A DNA stretch of 64,000 nt. Origin: Leptobrachium leishanense (lineage: Eukaryota > Chordata > Amphibia > Anura > Megophryidae). This document shows, in pieces, positions 48,495-60,891 of this stretch; position 1 is the first letter of the stretch; every line of letters starts with the position of its first letter. A model generated the notes under the pieces. The model did not search any database and was not told the origin of the DNA. It saw nothing but the letters and a program-made list of their open reading frames with translations. The translations under genes and the position numbers were made by a program. Location of the stretch: contig CM019070.1 in NCBI GenBank assembly GCA_009667805.1, forward strand, positions 57,354,735 through 57,418,734, in the 5' to 3' direction.

Positions 48495-49059
48495 GAAACC
48501 AAAGCCTCTAATTGTGTTTTGTTTCACACGGCGTAATGGGAATAAGCGCAGACGACATCTTTTTTTCTTATGTTTTATACATGTTGCTGGGCTGGGTACA
48601 TTTGGTGGTTGCAGCCGCCCCATCGGGGAATCGGCGCGACTCCACCGGTACTATGTATGCTTTATTGTACCTCCAGCCAGGTCATCATTGCAGCCGTTCC
48701 GCTCCGTGTCTTTGCTTTTTGATCCCAAGGTGGATCTGTTTCTGGGAGGGCATAAATAAAAGCCCACCAGTCTACCTCATGACTGAAAAGCAGCATGAGC
48801 AGTGATGGTTCGCTACACAGCAGCCTGTGGCTTCATTTTTGTATAGGACTCACCCTCACTAGAGGTGCCTTGACGTTTGGCGGGTGAGCTTACACTCTTA
48901 ATGGCCATTAATAGAACCCAAAGCCTCTAATGGTGTTTTGTTTCACACGGTATAAAGGGAATAAGCGCTTTTTTTCATGTTATGTTTTATAGATGTTGCT
49001 GGGATGGGTACATTTGGTGGTTGCAGCCGCCCCATCGGGGAATAGGCGTGACCCCACCC
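48495..49059. repeat. Direct duplication of ~145 bp, 419 bp apart
   Basis: 48495-48646 and 48914-49059 share AAAGCCTCTAAT, GTGTTTTGTTTCACACGG, GGGAATAAGCGC and TGGTTGCAGCCGCCCCATCG. The first copy carries a few extra bases around GACGACATC. No terminal structure or coding signal is evident. Confidence 0.75.
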
Positions 49060-49954
49060 TTCCTGTAGTATAGCATAATTATGTCTGGGAATGAGAGGGT
49101 CCACAAAATGCTTGGGCTTATCTGAATTAATACAGTAGGTGTTAGCCTCATTTTCTGATAACCTATCAAAAACTGTATATATGTTTTAGTGTTATTCATG
49201 TAGTGCTCAATTACTATATATTCGAAACCAGCACTGAGATCCAAGCTACCCATGAAAAAAGTATTTGACATTAAAAAAAAATTCTACCTTTTCAGCAGAG
49301 AAATTGTGCAGCTGACAAATCTGTATCACAGCAATTTTTCATGGTCCATTATCACTCTGTAAGCGGATCTCATTCCTCACCCTACAGCATACCCTAGCTC
49401 ACGATCCGCTACATCTCCTTCAAACCCCTCCTTGGTCCCATGAGTAAGTGTATTGTATCTTTGATACTTGTCTGGCCCCTTCCTTACTGCTGATTATTAA
49501 ACTTGAAAAGTACTTTTTTTAATAAAAGCCTTAATCTATATGCTATATTAAAGTATGCAGGATCCCAGTGACGAGCTGCTGAACAACAGACATGTTTATG
49601 AATTCCTCAATAGTTAGGTTACATGGACAGGAGACGAGATCACATTTACACATGGACCCAAAGATGTTTTCTCTTTGGTTGCTTAGGACACGAGCAGCCG
49701 TGTATGTAACTGATTCCCCGAAAACCTGAAAAGCAAGTTTCTGTCTTTCCAGTAAATAAACAGAAATATTCGCTTTCCCCCATGGCCTGCCTGACTAGAG
49801 CGGGTCAGAGAGAAGGGAAATCTAGCTTACCAATCAGCCCCGTGCACAAAAGGCGAGGACTTGGGGATCAAGATCTGAAGATGGGCTTAGCAGGGCTGTA
49901 ACCGTGTACCAACATGTACAGGAAGAATAACTCTGCAATGCCAAGGGCATAATT

Positions 49955-50097
49955 CTCCAAAGTTGGAATCAGCAAACGTGGCCCTTCAGATTTGTTTTGA
50001 AACTACATGTCCCTTATTAAATCATTTACTCATTAGATTGTAGGAGCCAAATGTAGTTTTAAAAATACATGGAGGGTTAAGGCTGCCGACCCCTGTT
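49955..50097. repeat. MITE-like repeat family J, copy 2 (diverged)
   Basis: CTTCAGATTTGTTTTGAAAC and ATACATGGAGGGTTAAGGCT are degraded versions of the family J arms. Confidence 0.55.
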
Positions 50098-50189
50098 CCA
50101 ATGGCTGATCTATTCCATTATTCAAGGTGGATCCCTGGTCATTGCTTCAACTTTGTCAGCCTTTAAAAAAAAAAAAGGTGTGAGCCAGG

Positions 50190-50322
50190 AACCTTTGCCC
50201 TCCAGATGTTTTGGAACCAAGTCTCCCTTGAAGCTTAGCCAATCTAATGATTGACTGAGCATCATGGGAGGTGTAGTTCCAAAACATCTGGAGGGACTAA
50301 AGTTGCTGACCCCTGACTGGCA
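50190..50322. repeat. MITE-like repeat family J, copy 3
   Basis: GCCCTCCAGATGTTTTGGAA and TTCCAAAACATCTGGAGGG arms; central GAGCATCATGGGAGG. Confidence 0.72.
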
Positions 50323-50503
50323 AGATAAAAAACTGGCATTTGACCTTGCAGTAAAAAAAAAAACAAAAAAAAAAAACACACCAGCTGCATCTTTAAAAAC
50401 CTACCAACAATTATTGCGCTCACTACAGAAAAAAAAGAAAACGACAACAAAAAGCTGAAAAATTGAGTGTTATAACCAGCATTACCAGGTAATGTAAACC
50501 TAC

Positions 50504-50527
50504 CTTTGTGACTTCCTCCGTCCACAT
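50504..50527 (-). CDS. sh3glb1: sh3glb1 24-nt alternative microexon
   Basis: Acceptor GGCAATCAG, donor AAG|GTAGGT, length exactly 24 nt, phase 0 on both sides. It encodes MWTEEVTK, which closely matches the end of the insert (IWAEEVTK) known from the brain-enriched long isoforms of mammalian endophilin B1. Inclusion adds eight residues between the BAR-domain segments AEAKAA and SEQELR without changing frame. The mammalian insert has additional upstream residues; I did not find a counterpart for those between here and 55243. Confidence 0.88.
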
Positions 50528-51190
50528 CTGATTGCCATTAAAACAAAAATATAAATGTAATTCACAACCCAATAAAAAGAACAATGCAAAAAAATAAAAA
50601 ACACAAATGTCCAGATCACAGCTGTAGACTAAACGTGTAAACGAATAGAAACACTGTGTCTGATGCTGCTCTTCAAATACATTACTTGTCAGGTTTATGG
50701 AGGCCATGCCCAGTTAAAAGCTTTTCATGGCTGTTAAATCTTAAGAATAAATTGAAAATGTAAGTTTTCTCAGATCTTGTGATTTAGAAGCAGTGAAGCT
50801 CTCCACAAAGCTAGAAGCTGCAGGTTATACAAGTGAGCTAAAAACTCCATGTATAATCTGTACCAATTCCTTACCATGGAGGAAAAACAAAAAAACTCTG
50901 TGGCAATGCACAAAGGAAAAAAAGTATTTAAAGGGAAAATGGGAACAAGCGGTGAACCATAACTAATTTACAAGTCAGGCAGCTGTAAAGGCAGGGTTTA
51001 ATCCAGGGCTTGCTAATAAATGGATTGTTGTAGAAGTTCCATGACACCTTTCTAGATTTATACCTGGCGACACAGGAGACTTACATCGAAAACAGATCGG
51101 GATTGTCCCATCTGGGCACTCCTGAACCTGGTTTAAGATGGGTAAACAAACAACGCTGCCTTTACATATTTACCATAGAAAACACAAATC

Positions 51191-51372
51191 AGGGTTATCC
51201 AGAGAGCGGTGAAAAGCAGAAGAATGACTGGAGAATGGAAAATGCTAGGTCAAAATAGCCGATTTGGAAAGTGAGATTAATGGGAGAATTTTTCTTGTTT
51301 GGATATTTTGACCTAGAATTTTCCATTCTCCAGTCATTCTCCTGATTTTCACCTCTCTTTGAATAACCCTGA
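51191..51372. repeat. Palindromic MITE family H, copy 3
   Basis: AGGGTTATCCAGAGAGCGGT and CACCTCTCTTTGAATAACCC ends. The asymmetric loop is inverted relative to copy 4. Confidence 0.82.
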
Positions 51373-51837
51373 ATATGGGTGGGGGGGCTAAGACACTTCA
51401 GAATTTTCTCTTCTAGCAGGTGTTACAATATATTTTTAAACAAGGGGTGTTTGAAAAAAAATAATCTTCTCAAATATGAATTCCACACCCAATTATATAC
51501 AATCCTAATGCTCTTCGCACAGCATAACGTTTTTGTTTGGATTCCCATCTTTGTCATACGGATGATAAAGCACAATGCTGCTCTGGCCCAAATTAGAGCA
51601 ATGGGATGCTTCAGCTATAGAATTGTATGCATAGATAAAGCTACAGCTGTAGTTCTGAGCGTGTAAGAGTGTGCATATAATCCAAAATATATATACAATG
51701 TACCCTTGTGCAGACAGACATATGTGCACGCACACAAACTGGAGGAAGAAGGACCCAAGTATCCAGTTATAAGCATAATGTAGAGATGAAGCAGGTCAGG
51801 GTCCTGTGGATGTGACACTACTAGCCTACATTGGAAC

Positions 51838-52100
51838 CTATCATCTCCTTAACACTAGCGCTCACATAAATGAGCATTAACGCTAGGTTAATTGAGGTGA
51901 CAGCATGCCGCACAGATCACCGACCGATCGACAATGGGGGAAAAAAACATTAGTGCATCGGTACTGGCGCTTTTTAGTGCGAGCTTACTGTGCTTTGCGC
52001 TCCCTATGCTTAACATGGGGAGCGCAAAGTGTAAGCAATAATTAATTAGCGTTTGTGATCCTAACGCTAATTATGAACCGCTGCCGCTAACTAAAATAAA
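51838..52100. repeat. Unclassified repeat family E, copy 1
   Basis: Shares CTTAACATGGGGAGCGC with 55545-55615 and has repeated AACGCTA motifs. Low-confidence family call. Confidence 0.4.
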
Positions 52101-52129
52101 TAGCAGCAGCTGGAACCCCACAAAACAAA

Positions 52130-52225
52130 CTAGGGATGCACCGATACTAGTATCGGTATCAATGCCGATACTGCCGTTTACACGAGTACTTGGTACTCGT
52201 GCAAATGGCCCGATACCTCAAGCCA
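52130..52225. repeat. Palindrome-rich repeat
   Basis: CGATACTAGTATCGGTATC and ACGAGTACTTGGTACTCGT are adjacent self-complementary blocks, part of a common vertebrate repeat I cannot name. Confidence 0.45.
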
Positions 52226-52477
52226 GCGCTGGGCCAGTCTGCCGGTATCTGTAGGGCTGGGGAAGCTGGCCGCATGCATGAAAAGCATTTGGCCAGCGTT
52301 CCCCTCCGTCGGGCCGTATTACCTTATCCAGCGGTGGGTCCGGTAGCAGGGCCGTGACACGATCACACGGCTGCCGGGCAGTGGAGGCTGTGACGCTGCC
52401 TCCAGCCGAGATCTCGCTCCCAACAGAAACACAAGAAGCAATACGTAGGAATTCCAAGAATGAGAGAACTAAAACTA

Positions 52478-52657
52478 TCAGGGTTATTCAGAGAGGGGTG
52501 AAAACCAGGAGAATGACTGGAGAAGTGAAAATTCTAGGTCAAAATAGCCAAACCAGAAAAATTCTCCCATTTATCTCACTTTCCAAATTGGCTATTTGGT
52601 CTAGATTGTTCTCTGCCAATTCTCCCGAGTTTCACCTCTCTCTGAATAACCCCAATT
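52478..52657. repeat. Palindromic MITE family H, copy 4
   Basis: AGGGTTATTCAGAGAGGGGT and CACCTCTCTCTGAATAACCC termini; the loop contains CTCCCATTTATCTCACTTTC. Confidence 0.83.
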
Positions 52658-53581
52658 ACACAATCCAAATTTAGTGACTGAACCCCAAAATACCAACCTC
52701 TGGTTATGGTTATACAATTTTATAAAATTGAGTTTCTGAAAGGTTCTGCTCCGGCACTGCTAGTCTTTGGAAAGGAAAGGGCACACATGTGAGGGATGAA
52801 CAAAGCCGTGACGGTACCAGAAGCAGGAGAATTCAGAACTTTTCTAGCTAATTGCTGGCTATTGTCTAACCTACAGCTAACAGTTACAAAAACGAGAAGT
52901 CGTGGGTTCTCTTGCAATGGAGTAAAGAAACCCATCAAGATTTTTTTTGTTTTTATTTAATCTAAATCATAATTTAACTATAGACACGAGAAGAAAAAAT
53001 AAATGATGGGTGAAGGTAATAAAATTGCTAATGTTACTATCATGCTGAATGGTTTAAAAATGCAAGAGAAAACACGATGGAGAGGATGAAGTTTTGATGG
53101 AGGCCAACAAACCTTTAGCCATTTTACATGCAACATGTTGAGCATGTAGGACAAGTTTACCATAAAGCTGTTATCTCCGGCAGGCAGAGGGGCGTCTAGT
53201 TGCTTAAGTGCACACGTATACAAAGATAAAAAGAATCTGTAAATAGGCACAGAACAAGGGGGGGGGGGGGGACTTCACAGAATGTGCATAGAATATAAAA
53301 AGGTGTTAAAATTTTTCTGTCGAGAAGAACATGTACCATCGTTTACATTTAAATAAAAAACAAGAAACAGTGTTTGTAACTTCTAAAAAGGACATAAACA
53401 TAGGTCTTCCTATATTGTTATCTGGATATCTGGAGGTCATGGACATTTCCAACATTAGACTTTAACTCCTCATTAACCGTGCAAATAATTTAGGAATAGA
53501 ACATACTAACCTAAATAAAAACCAAACTGGCAGAATATAAAAGGGGCTGAGGGACACTGCGAGGATAGCAATTGCCCTTAA

Positions 53582-54001
53582 CCCCTTCACTACCAAGTGA
53601 TTTAAAAAATATAAATGTTTTTGTAAAATCATTGTAAACTATAAAGAAATATTTGAGCTTATACCCATTGGATTCCTTCTTGTAAATAACACCATCTACT
53701 GCAAAATTGAGCAAGAGGTTTGAGCGGCTGGTCTATTTTCTCCCCTGCATCGGCTGCTGAAAGCCCAATATTTCAGAGGTTTGAGCAGTTGATTTTACGG
53801 TTTTAGCTCTTTGGGCATTATTTGCACAGAGCTAAAACTTTGCTTTTGGGCTGCCTAAGGTGCCCCCAAACGAAATTTGATTTCAGTAACCTAATTTCAT
53901 TTGCTTTTGGGCTGCAGATTAGCATATCGAGAAATCGTGATATCAGGGCACCGGATGGTGCCTTTGAAGCCCGAGATCTATCGATATCAGTAGTGAAGGG
54001 G
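53582..54001. mobile_element. piggyBac-like MITE with TTAA duplication
   Basis: Termini CCCCTTCACTAC and GTAGTGAAGGGG are perfect inverted repeats flanked on each side by TTAA (53578-53581 and 54002-54005). 420 bp, no transposase. Confidence 0.85.
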
Positions 54002-54547
54002 TTAATGTCAAATTCCTTGTTGGCTTGCAAAAGGACTCGACAGTGAAATCAAACTGGGAATTTGAGAGACAATGCTGACCAAGACGATAACAGGAAGCTG
54101 GCAAGTGTAAAAATCAGCACCTATGGACAATCCTTAGCAGCTCTCTGTTACTTTCAGCCTCTATAATGACCAAGCCGCCAATTGATACTGACTCATATCG
54201 TAGCTCGTGTCAGCTCTGGAGTTGAATTCAAGAGAGACCCTGTGCTGAACTTGTGTATATAAAAAGGGGGGGGGGGGGGAGGTTCACACAAGGACTGTGG
54301 AAGAACGCAGCAATTTGTAAAAGCAAAAGCACTTAACACCAGGTTTAAAAACATATTATTCACTCTGGAAACCATCTTAAGATGCAAAAAACGAGCAAGG
54401 TTTAACTAGCTCGTCCTTTGTTGGCTAGCTGCAAATTAGCAGCTCCTATGCAAAGTGTGGAATCCATGCATTAACAGGAAGCTGCCGCAATGAAAAGCCT
54501 TGCAACTCCGTTGTGATAACAGCTGGAACCATTGGTTTAACACATCT

Positions 54548-54662
54548 GTCAGAGGTTTTGGTCCATTTTCCACAAGACTCAACCAATCTAACGTGTGGCC
54601 TAGCATCATGGGTGATGCGTTCCAAAACATCTGGAGAGTCAAGGTTGCGGACCTTTGGCTTA
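54548..54662. repeat. MITE-like repeat family J, copy 4
   Basis: GAGGTTTTGGTCCATTTTCC and TTCCAAAACATCTGGAGAGT with central CATCATGGGTGATG. Confidence 0.6.
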
Positions 54663-55242
54663 ACGGCTCATTTGAAATCAGGCCCTCATGTTTAGAGCTA
54701 CCTATGTTTCCCATGATGCTCTCAGCCTAAAGATGAATGAAAATATTGCAGTATGAAAACCTCTGGGGTGCCAAAATTAACAAGAACTGGCCTAGGGTTT
54801 AGGATTCACAAATACTAGCCCTCTTTATTTGTGCAATGAACAGTAGGGGCTTTGTTCCACCCTGGTTACTCCAACCGAAACAGACAAACAAACAATATAA
54901 ATATCCAGTAACCATGAAATGCTTGTTAAAAAAAAAAAAAATTGTTTCGAAATTTGTTTGCAAAACATTAACAGTGCTTTAAAATGACCATTTAAGAATT
55001 ACAGTTGTTGATTATGTAATCAAACCCCGACGCTGTCATTTTACAGTTAATTCACAGTATTCTTTGCATCTAGATTTTTGTGTACCAATAGAAAGTTCAC
55101 GGAGAAATTACTCAACTGATGTAACCAGGACTTTCCGATTGTTCACCACATAACCTGCATACTGTGAAGTCAGCTGTTCCGCACACTTGGCCACAAAGAA
55201 CAGGCCGTGTCCCCCCACCCTTTTCCCCAAATATCTACTTAC

Positions 55243-55335
55243 TGCTGCTTTTGCTTCGGCAGTACGAGCTTTTTTCAGACGAGCCTTTGCAGCATCCAGA
55301 TCCAGCCTTTTATTTTGCAACAATTTCTTCTCTTT
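55243..55335 (-). CDS. sh3glb1: sh3glb1 exon: BAR helix 2
   Basis: 93 nt, acceptor TTTCAG, donor GCA|GTAAGT, phase 0 both sides. Encodes KEKKLLQNKRLDLDAAKARL then KKARTAEAKAA. This Lys/Arg-rich helix forms part of the positively charged, membrane-facing surface of the BAR dimer. The family's extra residues after this point in mammals (ETRNS) are absent here when spliced directly to SEQELR. Confidence 0.96.
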
Positions 55336-55419
55336 CTGAATTAAAAATACAAAACAACTAAATTATTTTATGAGGTTATTCGTTTAATTGCATCTCGAAG
55401 AGAAAAACGGATAATACAG

Positions 55420-56110
55420 AGGGCTCTATACCATAACAGGCGCCAACGTTATCGCCTCCATATGTAAGCGTTACCGCCAGAATAAGTGTGTTTAGCGCAT
55501 TCCACCCATATTACATTGCTGACCCTACCCCCGTTAGTTTTTATGCACCTTATACTTAACATGGGGAGCGCCACAATACGTTTAAAAAAAAAAAAAAAAA
55601 AAACATGGGGAGCGCAAACATCCACTAGTGCTTTGGTAAGTGAGGTATTACAAAGTGCTAGCGCAAATTAGTCAGGATGCAGAGAGCCAAAAGTTAGCAC
55701 CTTCGAAAAGCTGTAAATACAGGATTCTGCAATCGCAGAATCCTGTAGCAGCCCCTAAACACCCCCATTCCCAAAAAAATACAAATACTCATCCCGCAGT
55801 GAGAACTGTGGCCCAATCCGATACTTCTGTCCACGAGCGGAGTGAGACTGGAACGAATAGTTCCCAGTCTCCCTCCGCGATCTCTATAGTGCGAGGTCGT
55901 GCAGGCCACAAGCGCAACCCTCTCCTGGGGTCCTATAGACTCCAGGAGGTGATAATCGCGGCGAGGCAGAAGCGCTACCGTGAGTATCCCAGCGATAAGC
56001 ATTGCGTTCCGGGCAAGGTGCTGCGGTAGAGCCTGGAATATCGCACCAATATGGGGAAATCTGCATGCACAGATTTTACCCTGTTAGCATCCCTACGTTA
56101 ACGTGAATTA
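55420..56110. repeat. Unclassified repeat family E, copy 2
   Basis: GAGGGCTCTATACCATAAC at the left and AATTAGGGAATAGGGC at the right suggest weak terminal complementarity; ACATGGGGAGCGC occurs twice around an A run at 55584-55602. Includes a CpG-rich middle. Class uncertain. Confidence 0.4.
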
Positions 56111-56689
56111 GGGAATAGGGCACAGAGCAGGGACATTTTCAGACACAGGCTGGTAATCCCCAAAGTTTTTATTCTGCAATCTGTAAAGAAACATGTTCCG
56201 TCCCTTGATTTCGTCAAGATTCTCCTGCGTCTCGTCCTCTACATTGCATATATTTAGGACACTACAGTTCTACAGCTATGCTTAAAAACAAAGCATTCTT
56301 TTACACATAAAATCCACAAACAAACCAGTGTGATTCATCTTCCACTGAAGCAGTAAATTCTATAAATACGTGTAAGTTTCCCCATCGCATTCTATACGGC
56401 ACAGTTATATTAACAGACTTCCCTTTCTGGAAGTATAATGAGGTGGAATAGATATCTCCAGTAAAGTCTGATGTATAAGGAGGAGCAAAAAAATTTAAAA
56501 CTGGCCATTAATAGCAATCCAGAGGCTTGCAAAATGTATATATATTCCATCCACATTCTGTAAGGCCTCTGCAGGGTCAAAGCAATCTTGCGGGTCTTGT
56601 ATACAGCTGCTGCACACTTTGAATGTAAGCTCACTTGAGCAAGTCCCCCATCATTCTCCAACCTTGTGTCGAACTTTATTAATTTTATA

Positions 56690-58700
56690 GAAACATAGAA
56701 AAATAGAAAAATGTCGGCAGATAAGAACCTGTCGGCCCATCTAGTCTGCCCAATTACATGGATACTTTACCTGGATTTATCTTTTGTTTAGGATAGCCTT
56801 ATGCCTATCCCATGCTTGCTTAAATTCAATTACTGTTTTGGCCTCTACCACTTCTACTGGAAGACTGTTCCATGTATCCACCACCCTCTGATGTTACTTT
56901 TAAACCTTTGCCCGTCTAATCTAAGACTATGTCCTCTTATTTTGCTACTTTGTTTCCGTTTAAATGTACTCCCTTCCTCTACCTTGTGGATTCCCTTTAC
57001 GTATTTAAATGTTTCTATCATATCTCCTCTGTCTCGTCTTTTTTCCAAGCTGTACATGTTAAGATCATTAAGCCTTTCCTGGTAACTTTTCTGCTTCAAG
57101 CCGTACACCATTTTAGTAGCCCTTCTCTGAACTCTCTAAGATGTCTATATCCTTCTGGAGATACGGTCTCCAGTACTGCACACAGTACTCCAAGTGAGGT
57201 CTCACCAGTGCTCTGTACAGTGGCATGAGCACTTCCCTTTTCCTACTGCTAATACCTCTCCCTACACAACCAAGCATTCTGCTAGCATTTCCTGCTGCTC
57301 TATTACATTGACTACTTACCCTTAGATCCTCTGAAATAATAACCCCTAAATCCCTTTCCTCAGATGTTGAGGTTAGGACTGTATCAAATATTCTATATTC
57401 AGCCCTTGGGTTTTTTCATCCCAGGTGCATTATCTTGCACTTATCCACATTAAAACTCAATTGCCACAGCTCCGACCATTTTTTTAGTTTACCTAAATCA
57501 TTTGTCATTTGGCTGATCCCTCCAGGAACGTCAACCCTGTTGCAAATCTTTGTGTCATCAGCAAAAAGACATACTTTACCATTAATACCTTCTGCAATAT
57601 CACTAATAAGAATATTAAAGAGAATGGGTCCAAGTACTGACCCCTGAGGTACCCCACTGGTAACAAGACCTTGCGCCGAATAAACTCCATTTACCACAAC
57701 CCTCTGTTGCCTGTCACTCAGCCACTGCCTAATCCATTCAACAATATTGGAATCCAAGCTCAAAGATTGCAATTTATTGATAAGCCTTCTATGCGGAACA
57801 GTATCAAAAGCCTTACTGAAATCTAAATAAGCAATGTCTACTGCACCACCTGTGTATTATTTTTGTTACCCAATCAAAAAAAATCAATAAGATTAGTTTG
57901 GCATGATCTCCCTGAGGTAAACCCATGTTTCTGATCCTGTAATCTATGTGTTTATAGATGTTCAACAATCCTTTCCTTTAACATGGTTTCCATTAATTTC
58001 CCCACTACTGACGTAAGACTAACTGGCCTATAGTTCCGATTCCTCCCTACTAACCTTCTTGTAAATGGGCACAACATTTGCTAATTTCCAGTCTTCTGGG
58101 ACGACTCCCGTTAGCAAGGATTGGTTAAATAAATCTGTTAACGGTTTTGCTATTACATCACTGAACTCTTAATAATTTAGGGTGGATCCCATCAGGCCCC
58201 ATTGACTTATTTGTCTTTACTTTAGACAGCTGCTATAGAACCTCCTCCTCTGTAAACTGATATGTAAATGTCTCGTTAGGGTTTCCTCCTAACTGAGGTC
58301 CCTTTCCTTCCTTTTCTTCTGCAAAGACTGAACAAAAATATTCATTGAGGCAGTCAGCGAGACTTTTATCCTCTTCTACATACCTTCCTTCGTTTTTAAT
58401 CTAACTAATCCTTGTTTTACTTTTCTTTTCTCGTTTATGTATCTAAAAAATGTTTTGTCCCCCTTTTTTACTGACTGAGCTATTTTCTCTTCTGCGTGTG
58501 CTTTGGAAGCTCTTATAAATTGCTTTGCCTCTTTCTGCCTAATCTTATAGGTTTGCCTATCTTCTTCACTGAGTTTTTTTATAATTATTGAATGCTATCT
58601 TTTCGTTCTTCACTATTTTGGCCACTTCTGCAGAGTACCACAGTGGTTTCTTCCCTTTTTTGTTTTTGCTAACAAGCCGAATGCAATTGCCTGTGGCCTT
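56690..58700 (-). pseudogene. 5'-truncated jockey/CR1-like LINE
   Basis: Read on the minus strand from 58700 to 56690. RT landmarks: WIRQWLSDRQQRVVVNGVY, VTSGVPQGSVLGPILFNIL, LFADDTKIC (the catalytic F-A-D-D box) and WQLSFNVDKCKIMHLG at 57772-57416; then GLKQKSYQERLNDLNMYSLE and KRRDRGDMIETFKYVKG at 57108-56986. The 3' tail at 56690-56880 is the segment also found inserted in the Gypsy gag. Upstream parts are broken by frameshifts, and the endonuclease is not evident. Confidence 0.85.
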
Positions 58701-58940
58701 CAATAATTTTATGTTTATTTTGTGCTAACCTTTGTAAAGCGCAACGGAATGTGTTAGCGCTTTATATATGAATAATTGTATACACTACTATCCCACTTGT
58801 GGCAGGGGGACAAGCAGCTTAAAAAAAAGGGACACAGTCACCATGACCATACTAACAGGACACTAAACTGTTGTATTGCTATACAGAACCCTAGAATGTT
58901 GTACAGCATAAACTGACAGCCTTCCGGGCAGAGGAAAGCC

Positions 58941-59086
58941 CTCCAGGTTTGCCAGATATCTGAAGCACAGCACAGGTGATATGATTTGCTGCTCGGTGAT
59001 TGCAGGATTCAGTCTGCATTTCTCCCAAGATAATCTACAAAATCTGGCCTGTTCGAGGGTCCCGATGACAGGTGTTGGAAACACTG
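58941..59086. mobile_element. hAT-like MITE (family G), left end lost
   Basis: CCTCCAGGTTTGCCAGATAT to GGTGTTGGAAACACTG. The left terminal repeat is not recognisable. Confidence 0.68.
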
Positions 59087-59323
59087 CTCTAAAGGATGCG
59101 CTACTTTTGATGTGTATGCGCGCCGAACATCTGCTATTGCGCATTATAGTTTCTTAAATTCATAATGTAGGATCAGGCTGAAATTCACATGGTATAGGAT
59201 TTACTGTGTAATGGCAGAAGTGCACGTAAGAGATACAAATGTTTTATACAAGAATATGGACAGCAAAAGTTACCAGGCACTGACACCTATTCCGTTTTTC
59301 TAAAATAGCCGCTACATACTCAC

Positions 59324-59457
59324 AGCCATAGTTTTATAATCCCCTTCAATGAAATTTCTCAAGGGAGTCAGGAAGTTTATTGCTGCCGTTTGTATGAGTT
59401 CTCTGTGAGCTCCTCCTATTCTTCTCTGAGTTTCCCCACATTTGACGAGGGCATTTC
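59324..59457 (-). CDS. sh3glb1: sh3glb1 exon: BAR domain
   Basis: 134 nt, acceptor GTGTTGCAG, donor GCT|GTGAGT. The first two bases complete a Gly codon begun in the upstream exon, giving GNALVKCGETQRRIG, then ELIQTAAINFLTPLRNFIEG and DYKTMA. This is the middle of the BAR domain; LTPLRNFIEGDYKT is nearly invariant in the family. Confidence 0.97.
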
Positions 59458-60640
59458 CTGCAACACAAGCAGAAAAAACAAAATTCACACATTTAAACGG
59501 CTTCCTCAATTAACAACCTCAATCACTCTCACATTAACCGTGGCTGTAATCATGTAGAACAATTGCTTATCGCGTCACCCGATGACACTGAAGGTGTGAA
59601 CCGCAATATACTTTGACTCGGATCAGAGTTGCTAGGAGTCGGAGAACAAAAAATAGATCAGAGATCGGGGACTATTTCCAACAATGTAGACAGCATTGCT
59701 GATGGAATCAAAGTCAAACCGGCGCAGTATAAAACACGTAACTTACTATCAGACCAGGACAAAAATGCACATTAAATGTTCACCTGTATGCCCAGACGCA
59801 CTGTGTCTGTATCAATGCGATCTCATCCCTAAATTCAGTTTTTTTTTTTTTTTTTTTAACATACCTTGTTAAGCACCAGGCCCCATCAGGTTTCGTCCTC
59901 CACGGACAGGGCCATAACCGCGATGCACGGCTGGCACACAGACCTTGGCGTGTCAACTTGTCAGTCAATCGTGCACATGGACTGAGTGTGGTTTATCCCT
60001 CCCACCTGCATATTCCATTTCACATTTTGTAAATGCTTATGACACAAATGCTGAAAGGAACACTATTAAATACTTCTATTTTACCCCTGTATTAATTGGG
60101 CAGATGCTGCTGGCATTATCTGAACAAAATTTAAATCATTTCTTCTAGGCAACGTGTAAATACTTTCATCCCTCAGCACTGGGTTGCTCCTCCTGTTCGG
60201 CTCAGCGCTGCCGAAATGTGTTAGTCCCTGCAGCTTCTTATACAATTTGTGTAGCCTCTATGCAAATTGCATATATCTTGCGTGCTTTCGTGCGTGAGCA
60301 GATCGTTGGATTGGCATTGCCCACGCAGCACTAGCATTCAGCTGCTTTCTCCTAGCAAGTGTGCCGACGTCATCAGTCCCCAGTTTAGTCCTGAGCAGGC
60401 ATGATATTCAAAATTCCATGACAGCTGCGCGGGGGAGGAGGAAATACCTCCACTTCATGCAGCAAAATTGGTCAAACGTGTCTGGAAGAAGGGGGGGGGG
60501 CACTCCAAGTTAATAAGCTAAAGTGGTCAGAGTGGGTTAATTGTCCCTTTAAATACACGTACATGCTAACAAAACAATGCAAATTAAGTTTAAGACCATT
60601 AAAAATGAAGAGTAAGTATAATTTTTTCACAAAATACAAA

Positions 60641-60655
60641 TATATATATATATAA
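60641..60655. repeat. Short TA microsatellite
   Basis: (TA)n run within the intron; no other feature seen in 60150-60800. Confidence 0.6.
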
Positions 60656-60891
60656 TAAACCAATGCAATCAACAGCACAAGCAATGTGTATTTCGGAGCA
60701 CGTCACCTCTAACAATGTATATAGAGTCTTGATTATTTAGATTCGGTACAATACATCAAATGATACATTTCACAGCAGAAAGAAAAAAAAAAAAAAAAAG
60801 AGCATTAGGCATGATCAAACTTGTAGATTAATAATGAACGCGGTGTAGGAGATGCTCATCATCCCAGCAGTGTAGTTTCTGCACAACGTAC

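Noticed and set aside
55164..55361. Plus-strand open frame over the sh3glb1 exon at 55243-55335
   Set aside because: Antisense to an exon whose protein matches endophilin B1 and whose splice sites are sound.
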